A stretch of 64,000 bases of DNA from Paenarthrobacter sp. (GTDB taxonomy: Bacteria > Actinomycetota > Actinomycetes > Actinomycetales > Micrococcaceae), in assembly GCA_031179305.1 (NCBI GenBank), contig JAPSHX010000001.1:427259-491258 (forward strand), in the 5' to 3' direction. The position numbers were made by a program, and so were the translations under genes. The notes under the pieces were generated by a model. That model was not told the origin of the DNA. It searched no databases and saw only the letters and a program-made list of their open reading frames with translations. Within the stretch, counting starts at the first letter, position 1, and every line of letters begins with the position of its first letter. Shown piece by piece: positions 45,422 to 54,904 of the stretch.

Positions 45422-46456
45422 TCAGGCTTCAAGGAGCGAAGCCGCGAGTCGGCTCAGTTCAGCGGATGCTTCGGCATGATTCCGGTTGGCTTCAGCAACA
45501 CGGACCACCTCGCCGATGACCAACACGGCCGGGTTACTGCAGCCGGTAGCTGCCGTTTCGATGGTACCGAGGTCAGCGATAGTGGTGCGCTGTCCCGGGC
45601 GGTACCCACGTTCCACCACAGCCATTGGCATGTCCGATTTCATCCCCGCCCGGCGGAGTCCGGCCGCCAGCTGGGGCAAGGTGCCGATGCCCATGAGGAC
45701 CACGATAGTTCCGCCAAGTCCGGCAAGGTGGGTGTGTTCCTTCTCGGTCAACGGGGCATGGCCGGATACCACGGTGAACATGTGGCTGACCTCGCGGTGC
45801 GTCACCGGGATTCCGGCTGCTGCGGGAACGGAGATGGCACTGGTGACACCGGAGATCACCCTCACAGGGACGCCGGCAGCAACACACGCAGCCACTTCTT
45901 CGCCTCCGCGGCCGAACACGTACGGATCGCCGCCCTTGAGTCGGACCACATTCTTGCCCAGGAGCGCAGCCTCCACCATCAACTTCTCGATGTCCCTCTG
46001 AGTCACCTTGTGAAGCCCGGGCTGTTTTCCAACGTCCACGAGTTCAGCAGAGGTCAGATCGGCCAGTTCCTGATAGGGGGCAAGCCGATCGTAAAACACC
46101 ACATCGGCATCGCGCAGCGCGTCCACAGCACCCACCGTGAGCAGGTCCAGGGCTCCCGGGCCTCCACCCACCAGGGTCACATGGCCTTCGGTACCGGGTG
46201 CAGGCTCAAAAGCAACGGGAATCCCGGCGTCGCGGCAGCGTTCCACCAGCGGCAGCCAGCCGGACTCGCCGTCGTCCACTACCGCCACCAGGAACGGGCG
46301 CTCGGGAAGTTGACCGTCCCCAGGCACACCTTCCGGGGAGCTGAGCCGGTACACGTTGGCACCGGCGCTCTGGTAGCGGCGGACCGCTTGGCGGGCAGAC
46401 TTCTCAGATCCCGTGACAAGGACGTCACGGCCGGTGAGATCAATGGTGAGCTGCAT
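45422..46456 (-). CDS. cobA: Uroporphyrinogen-III C-methyltransferase (siroheme pathway)
   Basis: The 344-residue product has a C-terminal SUMT domain with VTLVGGGPGALDLLTVGAV, VFYDRLAP, LKGGDPYVFGRGGEE and VISGVTSAISVPA. It methylates uroporphyrinogen III to precorrin-2, the siroheme precursor that NirB needs. A shorter N-terminal domain (about 1-95) resembles the NAD-binding part of CysG (dehydrogenase/ferrochelatase) but appears reduced, so whether it can complete siroheme alone is unclear. It lies between nirB and the HemD-like regulator, 9 bases after nirB. Confidence 0.92.
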   Translation of the reverse strand: MQLTIDLTGRDVLVTGSEKSARQAVRRYQSAGANVYRLSSPEGVPGDGQLPERPFLVAVVDDGESGWLPLVERCRDAGIPVAFEPAPGTEGHVTLVGGGPGALDLLTVGAVDALRDADVVFYDRLAPYQELADLTSAELVDVGKQPGLHKVTQRDIEKLMVEAALLGKNVVRLKGGDPYVFGRGGEEVAACVAAGVPVRVISGVTSAISVPAAAGIPVTHREVSHMFTVVSGHAPLTEKEHTHLAGLGGTIVVLMGIGTLPQLAAGLRRAGMKSDMPMAVVERGYRPGQRTTIADLGTIETAATGCSNPAVLVIGEVVRVAEANRNHAEASAELSRLAASLLEA

Positions 46457-46465
46457 GGTGAACCC

Positions 46466-49096
46466 CTAGTTTTCTACGCCGACGGTTTCGCTGCGGACCG
46501 GGATAGTGGAAGCGATCAGCACGCCGCCCTTTTCCTCGTTGGTGGCCGGACGGATCTGGCCACGCTCCGGAACAAAGGAAATGGACTCGTCCTTCTGGTT
46601 GGGAGCGTTGACGAACGAACGGAAACGGCGGAGACGCTCCGGGTCCTTCAAAGTCTCGGCCCACTCGTCCTCGTAGGTGTCGATGTGTTTTGCCATGGCG
46701 GCTTCAAGCTCCTCGGCGATGCCCAAGGAGTCGTTGACCACTACTTCCTCGACGTGCTTGATGCCGCCGTCGAGCTCTTCCTGCCAGCGCGCGGTGCGCT
46801 GGAGGCGGTCAGCCGTTCGGATGTAGTACATGAGGTAACGGTCGATGTACTTCAGCAGGGTTTCGTCGTCCAGGTCCTTGGCCAGCAGCTGGGCGTGCGC
46901 CGGGGTGGCCCCACCATTACCGCCCACGTAGAGGTTCCAGCCGTCGGCCGTGGCGATCACTCCGACATCCTTGCCACGGGCTTCGGCGCATTCACGGGCG
47001 CAACCGGACACACCCATTTTCAGCTTGTGCGGACTGCGGAGGCCGCGGTAGCGCAGCTCCAAGGCGATAGCCATGGCCACCGAATCCTGCACGCCGAATC
47101 GGCACCATGTGGAACCAACGCAGGACTTCACCGTGCGAAGGCTCTTGCCGTAAGCCTGTCCGGATTCGAAGCCGGCGTCCACCAGTTCCTTCCAGATGTC
47201 CGGCAACTGCTCCAGCCGCGCGCCGAACATATCGATGCGCTGTCCGCCCGTGATCTTGGTGTACAGGTTGTACTTCTCAGCCACTGCCGCGATGACGCCG
47301 AGACCCTTAGGCGTGATCTCGCCACCTGCGATGCGTGGGACCACCGAATAGGTGCCGTCCTTCTGCATGTTCGCCAAGGCGCGGTCGTTGGTGTCCTGCA
47401 GCGAACCACGCCCGGCATCCAGGACGTAAGCGGAGTGCTGGCTGGCCAGGATGGAAGCAATGGTCGGCTTGCAGATATCGCAACCTGCGCCGGTGCCGTA
47501 CTTTGCCATGATGTCCTCGAAGGACGTGAGCTCAAGGACGCGGATGGCATCAAAGAGTTCCTGCCGGGAAAGGCTGATGTGCTCGCACAGTGCCTTGGAG
47601 ACCTCAATGCCGGACTTCTTCAGTTCGCCTTCAAGGAGCTTCTTGAGCATGGGAACGCACGAACCACACTGCGTGCCGGCCCTGGTGCAGCCCTTCAGCT
47701 CACCGAGCTCCTGGACAGGGGAGTTACCCTCGCAGGCACCGCAGCCGTTGATGGTGTCACGGATAGTTCCGGCGGCCACGTTGTTGCAGGAGCACAGGAT
47801 GGCATCGTCCGGAAGCTCAGTCTCCGGAGCCTCGCCACCACCGGCAGCGCTCAGATAGGCGCCAGGTTCGGCGGACAGTTCGCGGCCCAGAAGCGGGCGT
47901 AGGCCCATATACGGGGATGCGTCGCCCACGAAGATGCCGCCCAAGAGGGTCTTGGCATCATCGGTGGTGACAATCTTCTGGTAAACGCCACGAGCGGGGT
48001 CGGCGTAGACGATTTCCAGGGAGTGCTCGGTGCGGGCAAACGCGTCGCCGAAGCTGGCCACGTCAACGCCGGACAACTTGAGCTTGGTGGCAGTGTCAAA
48101 GCCCGGGAACGTTGCTTCTCCACCGTGCAGACGGTCAGCTACGATCTCGGCCATGGTGTTGGCGGGAGCCACGAGGCCCAGGCACATGCCCTCGAAGTTG
48201 GCCACTTCGCCGATGGCCCAGATGCCCTCTACTTCGGTGGCACAGAAATCATTGATGACAACGCCGCCCCGCTGGCCCAGGCTAAACAGCTGCTCTTCGC
48301 CTTCAGCCGCGCGGAAGAGATCGTCGCGGGGCCTGACACCGATAGCCACGATCACGAGGTCCGCGTCAATGGTGCGGCCGTCAGCCATCAGGACACCGGT
48401 GACGTTGCCGTCGTCGTCCGTGACTACCTCGGAGGGGAAGACGCCACCGTGGACTTCGAAGCCCTTGGCCTCAATCAGGCGGCCTAGGGCCTGACCTGCA
48501 CCCTCATCCAGCTGGGTGTTCATCAGCCACGGTGCGCCGTTGATGACGATCGGTGTGGCGCCCAGCTGTTCGGTGCCGGCAGCGGACTCAAGTCCAAGCA
48601 AGCCACCACCAATAGTGACGGCGTTGACTTTGCGGCCGAGCTTCCCGCGTAGCTCGGCGATGGCCTTGTTGATGGCCCAAACGTCCTCGAGCGTGCGGTA
48701 AACGTGGGTGTGCTCGGCGCCCGGAATGGGGAGGCGGGCCGCATCCGAGCCCGAAGCCACCACCAAGTGGTCGTATTCGTACTTGTTGCCGGCGGCTGTA
48801 AGCACGCTCTTGGCAACGGAATCGATCTTGACGGCGCGCTCGCCGGTGATCAGAGCCAGGGCTTCGTGGTCCCACATGGACGCATCGCCCAGGGTGAGGT
48901 CCACGCCGGTTTCCGTGAGGGCCTTGCTCAGCGCAACGCGGTCGTACGGGAGGTGTGCCTCTTCGGTCAGCACCGTAACCTGCCAACCTTCAAGTCCGCG
49001 ATTGAACATGGCGTCGGCGAAACGGTGGGCAGCGGGGCCGCCGCCGACGACGACGATGCGGCGCGGGTTCTCTGTACTTGAAGTGTGTCCGGTCAC
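46466..49096 (-). CDS. nirB: Assimilatory nitrite reductase large subunit
   Basis: NirB reduces nitrite to ammonia with NAD(P)H. The 876-residue protein has an FAD/NAD(P) module (VVVGGGPAAHRFADAM at about 15; GGGLLGLESA at about 160), a BFD-like [2Fe-2S] segment (CSCNNV, then GTQCGSC), and a sulfite/nitrite reductase module binding siroheme and [4Fe-4S] (CVGSTWCRFG and SGCARECAEA cysteines). The GTG start at 49096 has AAAGG seven bases upstream. nirD is divergent, and siroheme and regulator genes follow on the same strand. Confidence 0.96.
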   Translation of the reverse strand: MTGHTSSTENPRRIVVVGGGPAAHRFADAMFNRGLEGWQVTVLTEEAHLPYDRVALSKALTETGVDLTLGDASMWDHEALALITGERAVKIDSVAKSVLTAAGNKYEYDHLVVASGSDAARLPIPGAEHTHVYRTLEDVWAINKAIAELRGKLGRKVNAVTIGGGLLGLESAAGTEQLGATPIVINGAPWLMNTQLDEGAGQALGRLIEAKGFEVHGGVFPSEVVTDDDGNVTGVLMADGRTIDADLVIVAIGVRPRDDLFRAAEGEEQLFSLGQRGGVVINDFCATEVEGIWAIGEVANFEGMCLGLVAPANTMAEIVADRLHGGEATFPGFDTATKLKLSGVDVASFGDAFARTEHSLEIVYADPARGVYQKIVTTDDAKTLLGGIFVGDASPYMGLRPLLGRELSAEPGAYLSAAGGGEAPETELPDDAILCSCNNVAAGTIRDTINGCGACEGNSPVQELGELKGCTRAGTQCGSCVPMLKKLLEGELKKSGIEVSKALCEHISLSRQELFDAIRVLELTSFEDIMAKYGTGAGCDICKPTIASILASQHSAYVLDAGRGSLQDTNDRALANMQKDGTYSVVPRIAGGEITPKGLGVIAAVAEKYNLYTKITGGQRIDMFGARLEQLPDIWKELVDAGFESGQAYGKSLRTVKSCVGSTWCRFGVQDSVAMAIALELRYRGLRSPHKLKMGVSGCARECAEARGKDVGVIATADGWNLYVGGNGGATPAHAQLLAKDLDDETLLKYIDRYLMYYIRTADRLQRTARWQEELDGGIKHVEEVVVNDSLGIAEELEAAMAKHIDTYEDEWAETLKDPERLRRFRSFVNAPNQKDESISFVPERGQIRPATNEEKGGVLIASTIPVRSETVGVEN

Positions 49097-49163
49097 TGGT
49101 GGGCCTTTCGCAGATGTTGCAGACGGATCTCCGCAACTTGTGGTTCCAGCCTAGGGACGGGCA

Positions 49164-49201
49164 GTTTCGCTTCAGTTTCCCTTTTGTTTCGTGATCTTAA
49201 C
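49164..49201 (-). promoter_or_regulatory. GlnR-like box array upstream of nirB
   Basis: Read on the minus strand, GTTAA-N6-GAAAC-N6-GAAAC-N6-GAAAC gives four half-sites at exact 11-base steps (plus-strand GTTTC at 49164, 49175 and 49186; TTAAC at 49197). GlnR boxes have the form GTnAC-N6-GAAAC repeated. A TAnnnT -10 (TAGGCT, plus-strand 49150-49155) lies just downstream, which fits activation of nirB. Confidence 0.55.
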
Positions 49202-49215
49202 TTCTGCATCACGAA
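49188..49215. promoter_or_regulatory. Palindrome TTCGTGAT-N12-ATCACGAA
   Basis: Eight-base arms are perfect (49188-49195, 49208-49215). The site overlaps the outer part of the GlnR-like array in the nirB-nirD intergenic region and may bind the HemD-like (NnaR-type) regulator. The regulator assignment is inference. Confidence 0.5.
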
Positions 49216-49377
49216 CGCATTTCCGGGGGTGTGAGGTCTCTTTTACGCGTTCGACACAAACGCGGACAACCGATGAAACACCTGGGTCCTAGCTTGGAGT
49301 AGTGGCCGCAAGTGTGGCCCGGTCCGGGGGAGTGACGGCGGAGATGCCAGCACCCGGACACAGTGAGAGGGGCTGAA

Positions 49378-49740
49378 ATGACCGTAATTCTGGACCGTGC
49401 CGAGGACCTGACCGCTACCGTCGCCTGGCACCGCGTTTGCCCGGTGGACGAACTTGAACTGGCTTGGGGCGAGGCCGCACTGATCGCCGGCCGTCAGGTT
49501 GCGCTGTTCCGCACAGCGCCCACCGAGGTCTTCGCCGTGGCACAGCAGGACCCGGCGACGCTCGCCAACGTCATGGCCCGCGGAATCATTGGATCCCGCG
49601 GAAGCCGGCCGACCATCGCGTCGCCGCTGCACAAAGAGGTCTACGACCTCGAAACCGGTGAGTGCTTCACCAACCCGGAACTAAAGCTCGACGCGTTTGC
49701 CACCCGTTTGGTGGATGGCTTCATCGAGGTTGAACTCTAA
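49378..49740 (+). CDS. nirD: Nitrite reductase small subunit NirD
   Basis: The 120-residue product starts VILDRAEDLTATVAWHRVCP and has the Rieske-like NirD fold, without the Cys-His cluster ligands, which is normal for NirD. It contains IASPLHKEVYDLETGECF near the C-terminus. It supports NirB in nitrite reduction. It is divergent from nirB rather than following it. ATG 49378 has GAGAGGGG upstream and gives the usual N-terminus. It is convergent with the phosphomutase gene. Confidence 0.92.
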   Translation: MTVILDRAEDLTATVAWHRVCPVDELELAWGEAALIAGRQVALFRTAPTEVFAVAQQDPATLANVMARGIIGSRGSRPTIASPLHKEVYDLETGECFTNPELKLDAFATRLVDGFIEVEL

Positions 49741-49745
49741 GAGTC

Positions 49746-51491
49746 CTACAAGCCCAAGGCTTCGCGGACGTCCCTGAGGACATCGTCCAGGGACGTCCGC
49801 GCTGCCTGGCGTGCTGCGGGAAGTTCGGCCGCGGATTCCACGGCCTGGATGACTTCCAGGTAACACTTGAGCTTGGGCTCGGTGCCGCTGGGACGGATGA
49901 TGACGCGGCTTTGGTCCCGGGTCAGGTACAGCAGTCCGTCTGTGGGAGGCAGGGCTTCGCTGCCTTCCGCGAGATCGGTTGAAAGCTCGACGGCGGAACC
50001 TCCGAACGCTTCCGGCGGGTTCACCCGCAAACGGTTCATCATGGCATCGAGCAGTCCCAAATCGGCCACCCGGATACTGAGTTGGTCGCTCGCATGCAGT
50101 CCGTGCACCAGATACAGGTCATCCAGGGTGTCGAAGATCGTCTTGCCCTCGGCCTTGGCAGTTGCTGCGAGTTCGGCGATCAGCACAGCCGCCGAAATCC
50201 CGTCCTTGTCGCGCACCAGGTCCGGCGCCACACAGTACCCCAGCGCTTCCTCGTACCCGTAGGTCAGGCCGGGAACCCTCGAAATCCATTTGAAGCCGGT
50301 GAGCGTTTCCTCGTGGGCGTATCCTGCTGCGGCAGCGATGCGTGAGAGCAGTCGGGAGGACACGATCGAGTTGGCGAACACTCCGGTTTGCGGCTCATGC
50401 CCGCCCCCGGCAGTCATGCGCGCCACAACATGCGCACCCAGCAGCGCCCCTACTTCATCCCCGCGAAGCATCCGCCAAGCTCCCGCGGCGGGATCCAACG
50501 CAGCAACTGCTGCCCGATCGGCGTCGGGGTCGTTGGCCAAAACGATGTCCGCACCCGAGTCCGCAGCAGCGGCAAGTGCCAGGTCCAGCGCCCCGGGCTC
50601 CTCCGGATTGGGGAAAGCGACGGTGGGGAAGTCCGGATCCGGCTCGGCCTGTTCGGCCACGAGCGTGACATCGGCGAAACCGGCGGCGTTCAGGACGGAG
50701 ACGGCTGTTTCTCCGCCGACACCGTGCATGGGCGTCAGGACGATCTTGAGGTCCCGTGCCGGGAAGTGTTCCCTATCCACCAGTCCCGCCATGGCAGCTT
50801 CATATTCTGCGGCGACGGACGTGGGCAGCACAGTCCAGCCGTTTTCTGCGAGTTCAATGGAATCCAGCGCCCCCACGGCCTCGATCTTCGCCGCGATCTC
50901 AGCGTCGTACGGCGCCACGATCTGAGAACCGCGCCCGCTTTCAGATACTGCATGGCGCCCAAGGTAGACCTTGTAACCGTTGTCTTGCGGCGGGTTGTGG
51001 CTCGCTGTGACCATGACACCGCCGTCGCAATCCAGCGACCTCACCGCATAGGCGAGCAACGGCGTCGGAAGCGCTGCCGGCATCAAGAAAGTTTCAATGC
51101 CCGCTGCCGTGAATATCGCAGCGGTTTCCTTGGCGAAGATGTCCGAGTTGTAGCGGGCATCGAAGCCGACGACGGCGCGCGGCCTCGTGCCCGGCGCAGC
51201 TGCGGCTACCGCGTCGGTGAGGAAGGCCGCCAGGCCTGCCGCTGCCCGGCGGACAACAACACGGTTCATCCGGTTAGGGCCTGGCCCGAGCGCTGCGCGG
51301 AGGCCGGCTGTGCCGAATTGCAGGGTGCCGTTGAAGCTGTCGCCCAGTTCTTGGGCTGCTCCAGCATCACCGCCGCTGGCAAGCTCGGCCAACTCAACGA
51401 GAGCAGCCGACGTCGCCGGGTCCGGGTCTTGGGAAGCCCATTGGCGGGCGTCGGTGAGCAGCTGTTCAAATGCGGCATCGCTGGATGTCAT
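49746..51491 (-). CDS. Phospho-sugar mutase (phosphoglucomutase/phosphomannomutase family)
   Basis: The 581-residue alpha-D-phosphohexomutase has the catalytic phosphoserine loop VMVTASHNPPQDNGYKVY (about residue 155-172), the metal loop NDPDADR (about 320) and the C-terminal phosphate-binding RPSGTEPKLK (about 530). It interconverts hexose 1- and 6-phosphates, probably glucose or mannose; sequence alone does not fix specificity. It lies between nirD (convergent) and the fructan genes. Confidence 0.93.
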   Translation of the reverse strand: MTSSDAAFEQLLTDARQWASQDPDPATSAALVELAELASGGDAGAAQELGDSFNGTLQFGTAGLRAALGPGPNRMNRVVVRRAAAGLAAFLTDAVAAAAPGTRPRAVVGFDARYNSDIFAKETAAIFTAAGIETFLMPAALPTPLLAYAVRSLDCDGGVMVTASHNPPQDNGYKVYLGRHAVSESGRGSQIVAPYDAEIAAKIEAVGALDSIELAENGWTVLPTSVAAEYEAAMAGLVDREHFPARDLKIVLTPMHGVGGETAVSVLNAAGFADVTLVAEQAEPDPDFPTVAFPNPEEPGALDLALAAAADSGADIVLANDPDADRAAVAALDPAAGAWRMLRGDEVGALLGAHVVARMTAGGGHEPQTGVFANSIVSSRLLSRIAAAAGYAHEETLTGFKWISRVPGLTYGYEEALGYCVAPDLVRDKDGISAAVLIAELAATAKAEGKTIFDTLDDLYLVHGLHASDQLSIRVADLGLLDAMMNRLRVNPPEAFGGSAVELSTDLAEGSEALPPTDGLLYLTRDQSRVIIRPSGTEPKLKCYLEVIQAVESAAELPAARQAARTSLDDVLRDVREALGL

Positions 51492-51533
51492 AGGGACAAA
51501 ACTATCCTCAATGCGTCCCTCCCGGGCAACGAG

Positions 51534-51582
51534 GAGCGGGATCTCGGCCTTTTGAGTGGTTGTAAAGGGTGAGATCCCGCTC
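51534..51582 (-). terminator. Inverted repeat between GH32 and phosphomutase genes
   Basis: GAGCGGGATCTC (51534-51545) and GAGATCCCGCTC (51571-51582) are perfect 12-base arms around a 25-base loop. It lies 11 bases beyond the GH32 stop and before the mutase start, so it probably ends the fructan transcript. No T-tract follows. Confidence 0.55.
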
Positions 51583-51592
51583 TTGGGGGCAT

Positions 51593-53215
51593 TTAAAGAA
51601 CGTGTGTCGTGACGGTGAAGTCCGTGTCGCCCTCCATGCTGAAGGCCGAGGCGCCGGTGTTGTCCCAGTCCGGGAAGAACGTATCCGAAATAACCGCAGT
51701 TCCACCCGCAGCGAAGACTTCCACCGAGGATGAATCGAGGAGGATCGTGAGATGGACCTTGCTGCCGGGGGAAGGCAGGGCTACTTCATGGAATGGGCTG
51801 AACTTTTCGGAGAAGTTGCTGGTTCCGGCCTTTGACCGGTCCACCCTGACCCTGCCTGTTTCCTTGTTATAGGAGATCCGCAGCCCGGTTTCGGAAGCGG
51901 AGGATGAGTGGCGAAGGAGAACCCCGGCTTCGCGCGCCGACGTCAGGTCCATGTCCAGTTCGATCAGCTGGGTGCGTCCCCGGAACTCCTGCCCAAGGTC
52001 CTGCGGCGAGGAGCCAACGGTGAGGTTTTTGCTCTTCACTTCACCGGAGCGGTCCAGCGTTTCCCGCGCCGCGCCGGCTATGGCAGATCGGAGCTCGAGC
52101 CGCTTCTCACCCCGAACCAAGGTCAGTTCGCGGGGAATAGCCATAGAGCCGCGCCATGGCGTTGTGGGCGCATTCTGGGCGTAGTCCCAGTTGCCCATCC
52201 ATCCCAGGAGCACGGGCTTGTCCCCGGGTGCGCCGGAGATGGAGTTTGCGGCGTAGTAGTCCGCGCCGTGGTCAAGCCACTGGGATTCGGTGAGCGGCGC
52301 GTCGGAAGCTGCCGCGTTTTCAGCCGTAAAGTGCGTCCCATCGAATTCGCCCACGAAGTACTGCATTCCTGAGCCGCCCGCGATGCCGCCGGGGTTGATG
52401 CTCAGGAGCATGACCCACTTCTTTGCGGTGGAGTCCTCAACGTCCATGTGAAGGAGTTCCGGCACTTCCCAGAGGCCTCCTTGGGTGCCGACGCCGGAGA
52501 AATCGCTCAGGTATTCCCAGCGGAGCAGGTCGGTGGACTTGAACATCTTGACCACTTGGGCGTCGGCCACCACGGTGCTCATCACCCAGTATCGGCCGGG
52601 TTCGTACCAGGTGATTTTGGGGTCGCGGAAGTTGTTGTTGGTGGGTGCAAGGTTCAGGACCGGGTTGCCCTGGTATTTCTGCCACGTGGTCCCGTTGTCC
52701 AGGCTGAACGCGACAGATTGTGCCTGAGAGCCCTGAGGCAGAGCGCCGTTCTTCCCGTAGGCACTCGTGTAGACGGCCACCATGGGCGGGTTCTCTGCTG
52801 AGCCAAGACCGGAGGCGTTGGTCTTATCAATCACAATGCAGCCGGAGAAAATCTCCTCTTCAGGGCTCGCCTCCATGGCGACGGGTTGCTGCTCCCAGTG
52901 CACCAGATCCTTGCTGGTGGAGTGGCCCCACGACATGTTGCCCCACGAGTTGCCCCGCGGGTTGTACTGGTAAAAGGCGTGGTAAGTGCCGTCGTGGTAG
53001 ACGAGACCGTTGGGATCGTTGAGCCAGTTCTTCTCAGCCGTCAGGTGCGCGAGAGGACGCCACGGATCCGAAGGAGAAGGGCCGTGTCCGACCGGGCCGG
53101 GAACCGGCGTCGGGCTTTCCGTTTGCGTGCAGGACGCGGCGGAAAAGGCGACTACGACGGCGGCACTGGCGGCCAGCATTTGGCGGCGGGACAGCTGGGG
53201 GCTGGGAAAAGTCAT
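51593..53215 (-). CDS. Exported GH32 fructan/levan hydrolase
   Basis: The 540-residue product has a twin-arginine-like start (SRRQMLAASA) and a cysteine at residue 29 after AAS, suggesting a Tat-exported, possibly lipid-anchored protein. GH32 signatures follow: WLNDPNG with the nucleophile Asp (D67), FRDPKITWY, and EVPELL with the acid/base Glu. A C-terminal beta sandwich completes the family layout. It hydrolyses beta-fructosides, most likely levan made by the adjacent levansucrase, or sucrose/inulin. Expected location is the cell surface. Confidence 0.92.
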   Translation of the reverse strand: MTFPSPQLSRRQMLAASAAVVVAFSAASCTQTESPTPVPGPVGHGPSPSDPWRPLAHLTAEKNWLNDPNGLVYHDGTYHAFYQYNPRGNSWGNMSWGHSTSKDLVHWEQQPVAMEASPEEEIFSGCIVIDKTNASGLGSAENPPMVAVYTSAYGKNGALPQGSQAQSVAFSLDNGTTWQKYQGNPVLNLAPTNNNFRDPKITWYEPGRYWVMSTVVADAQVVKMFKSTDLLRWEYLSDFSGVGTQGGLWEVPELLHMDVEDSTAKKWVMLLSINPGGIAGGSGMQYFVGEFDGTHFTAENAAASDAPLTESQWLDHGADYYAANSISGAPGDKPVLLGWMGNWDYAQNAPTTPWRGSMAIPRELTLVRGEKRLELRSAIAGAARETLDRSGEVKSKNLTVGSSPQDLGQEFRGRTQLIELDMDLTSAREAGVLLRHSSSASETGLRISYNKETGRVRVDRSKAGTSNFSEKFSPFHEVALPSPGSKVHLTILLDSSSVEVFAAGGTAVISDTFFPDWDNTGASAFSMEGDTDFTVTTHVL

Positions 53216-53240
53216 GGGGAAGATCCTGGGGTTGGGGGTA

Positions 53241-53277
53241 GCAGGGGTGCCGGTCCTCGTGGGTCCGGCACCCCTGC
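53241..53277 (-). terminator. Hairpin between levansucrase and GH32 genes
   Basis: GCAGGGGTGCCGG (53241-53253) and CCGGCACCCCTGC (53265-53277) form a perfect 13-bp stem around an 11-base loop. It would end or attenuate the levansucrase transcript before the GH32 gene. No T-run. Confidence 0.65.
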
Positions 53278-53305
53278 CGTGGCCTGTCGACCGGGGTGTT
53301 ACTGC

Positions 53306-54904
53306 TTACTTGTAGAGGCCCTCGCCGCCGACGCGAACGTTGGTGGGAAGGTAACCGAACGGGCCAAGGCCGTTCTGGCCGAAGCTGCGGTCAACCTGCG
53401 TCACGCCGCCCTTGAAGTTCATCTTCACGGTGGGGGACAGGGAACCGCCGCGGACGCCGTCCACGTTGTCGATGAAGGACTGGACCAGGCCGCCCGGCTG
53501 TACGTAGTGCGAGTAGGCCTGGAACTGACGGCCGTTCTGACGCGGGTCCGGACCTTCCGGCGCGTTGGCCGGCATGTTCAGGTCCGTGGGGGAGCCCAAA
53601 GCCAGGCCGCTGTTGTTGACCGGCTGGTAGTCGGACCGGACGCCGTTGCCGACGAAGCCGTACACGCCGTCGGGGCCGCGCATTCCATCCGCATACGTGA
53701 ACTGGTGGCTGATGGTGAACAGGTAGTACTTGTTCTTGCCGTTTTCGTTCTGGATGTAGATCTGCGGACGTTCAGTCTGGTCGTTGACGCAGTTGGCCGA
53801 GAGGATCGGCGGCAGGAAGCTCCACTTGGTGAGGTCCTTGTTGTCGGCCACGGCGAGGCCCACGTTGGCAGTCTGGTACCAAGCGCCGGTGCTGTTGACC
53901 TGGGCCACAGTCTCGGCGTTGGGGTCGCCCGGCTGGTAGCCGAGGTCTTCCTGCTTGCACTTGTAGGAGCCGCGGGTGCCACCAGTGTTGCCTTCGAAGA
54001 CCATGAACGTTTTGCCCGGGTGGGCGGGGTCCGCGAAGGTGTATGGGTCACGGAACGCGAAGCCGGGGTTCTGGGCTTTGTTCTGGTACATCTTTCCATC
54101 CGGTTCCAGCAGTTTGGTGTGCTGAAAGCCGTCGAAGGTCACGCCGTCCTTGGTGGCATGGATGTTACCCAGTGCCTTGGCGATCGCGGCGTCCGGAGCG
54201 ATCCCGCCACCGCCTGCATTCCGCTCGGCGACGTCGTAGAACGTGGTGGCGGTGTAGAAGACGTTGATCTTGTTGCCCTGCATCAGGCGCGTGGAGCCGG
54301 ACCACTCCGTGTTGCCGATGGACGTGTTGTCCAGGAACACGTGTCCGCCGTAGTTCCATTTGTCCTTGGCGGGATCAGCGTTGGTCTTGCGGAAGAAGTA
54401 GCCGATCCTGGCGTTCCAGTGGCGCTGGTCGAAGCCATACCCGGCATGCCGGTCAGCGACCAGGGAGAAGATGACATCCCAACCCTTGTAGCTGATCTGG
54501 TTGGCGTTTTCGTCTGTCAGGGACCAAGTGTCCCAAACCCAGACGTCGTCGTTCATTGCGGGGAAGTCCTTGGGGATTTCCGGCATGGTGACGTTGGGGC
54601 TCATGGAGTTCTCGCCGGGGGCAACATTGGGGTTGCTTTGGGCCATGATCTGCTTGGCGTCGGCTCGCGTCCACTTGGACGTGAAGTCTGCTGCCGGATC
54701 GTATGCCTGCTGGGTGTGCGTGGTGGGCAGTGGGAAGCCGGGCGTGGGTGCCGGCATGGTGCTCGACGGCGGGTCGGCCGGCAGGTTGGCTTGCGCGGCC
54801 GGCGTGACCAGCAGGATGCTGCCGGCCACGCCGGCCGCCGCTGCGAGGGCTACTGCCTGTCGCAGCCGGCGGCGCGGCTTTGGAGGGGTTGAGTGCGTGT
54901 TCAT
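53306..54904 (-). CDS. Secreted GH68 levansucrase
   Basis: The 532-residue product has a Sec-type signal peptide (positive RRRLRQ, then a hydrophobic Ala-rich helix, ending near AAQA at residue 39). GH68 motifs follow: VWVWDTWSL with the nucleophile Asp (D125), the RDP motif in FRDPYTF, and TERPQIY with the acid/base Glu. It makes levan from sucrose outside the cell, releasing glucose. It precedes the GH32 gene on the same strand, which suggests build-and-use of a fructan store. Confidence 0.93.
   Translation of the reverse strand: MNTHSTPPKPRRRLRQAVALAAAAGVAGSILLVTPAAQANLPADPPSSTMPAPTPGFPLPTTHTQQAYDPAADFTSKWTRADAKQIMAQSNPNVAPGENSMSPNVTMPEIPKDFPAMNDDVWVWDTWSLTDENANQISYKGWDVIFSLVADRHAGYGFDQRHWNARIGYFFRKTNADPAKDKWNYGGHVFLDNTSIGNTEWSGSTRLMQGNKINVFYTATTFYDVAERNAGGGGIAPDAAIAKALGNIHATKDGVTFDGFQHTKLLEPDGKMYQNKAQNPGFAFRDPYTFADPAHPGKTFMVFEGNTGGTRGSYKCKQEDLGYQPGDPNAETVAQVNSTGAWYQTANVGLAVADNKDLTKWSFLPPILSANCVNDQTERPQIYIQNENGKNKYYLFTISHQFTYADGMRGPDGVYGFVGNGVRSDYQPVNNSGLALGSPTDLNMPANAPEGPDPRQNGRQFQAYSHYVQPGGLVQSFIDNVDGVRGGSLSPTVKMNFKGGVTQVDRSFGQNGLGPFGYLPTNVRVGGEGLYK

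Noticed and set aside
44240..47902. A 1220-codon open frame on the plus strand opposite nirB, cobA and the HemD-like gene
   Set aside because: It lies wholly antisense to three well-supported genes, has no recognisable domain, and is explained by high-GC codon bias that removes stops from the opposite strand.
52886..54892. A 668-codon open frame opposite levansucrase and part of the GH32 gene
   Set aside because: Antisense shadow of two genes with intact catalytic motifs; low-complexity composition and no family resemblance.
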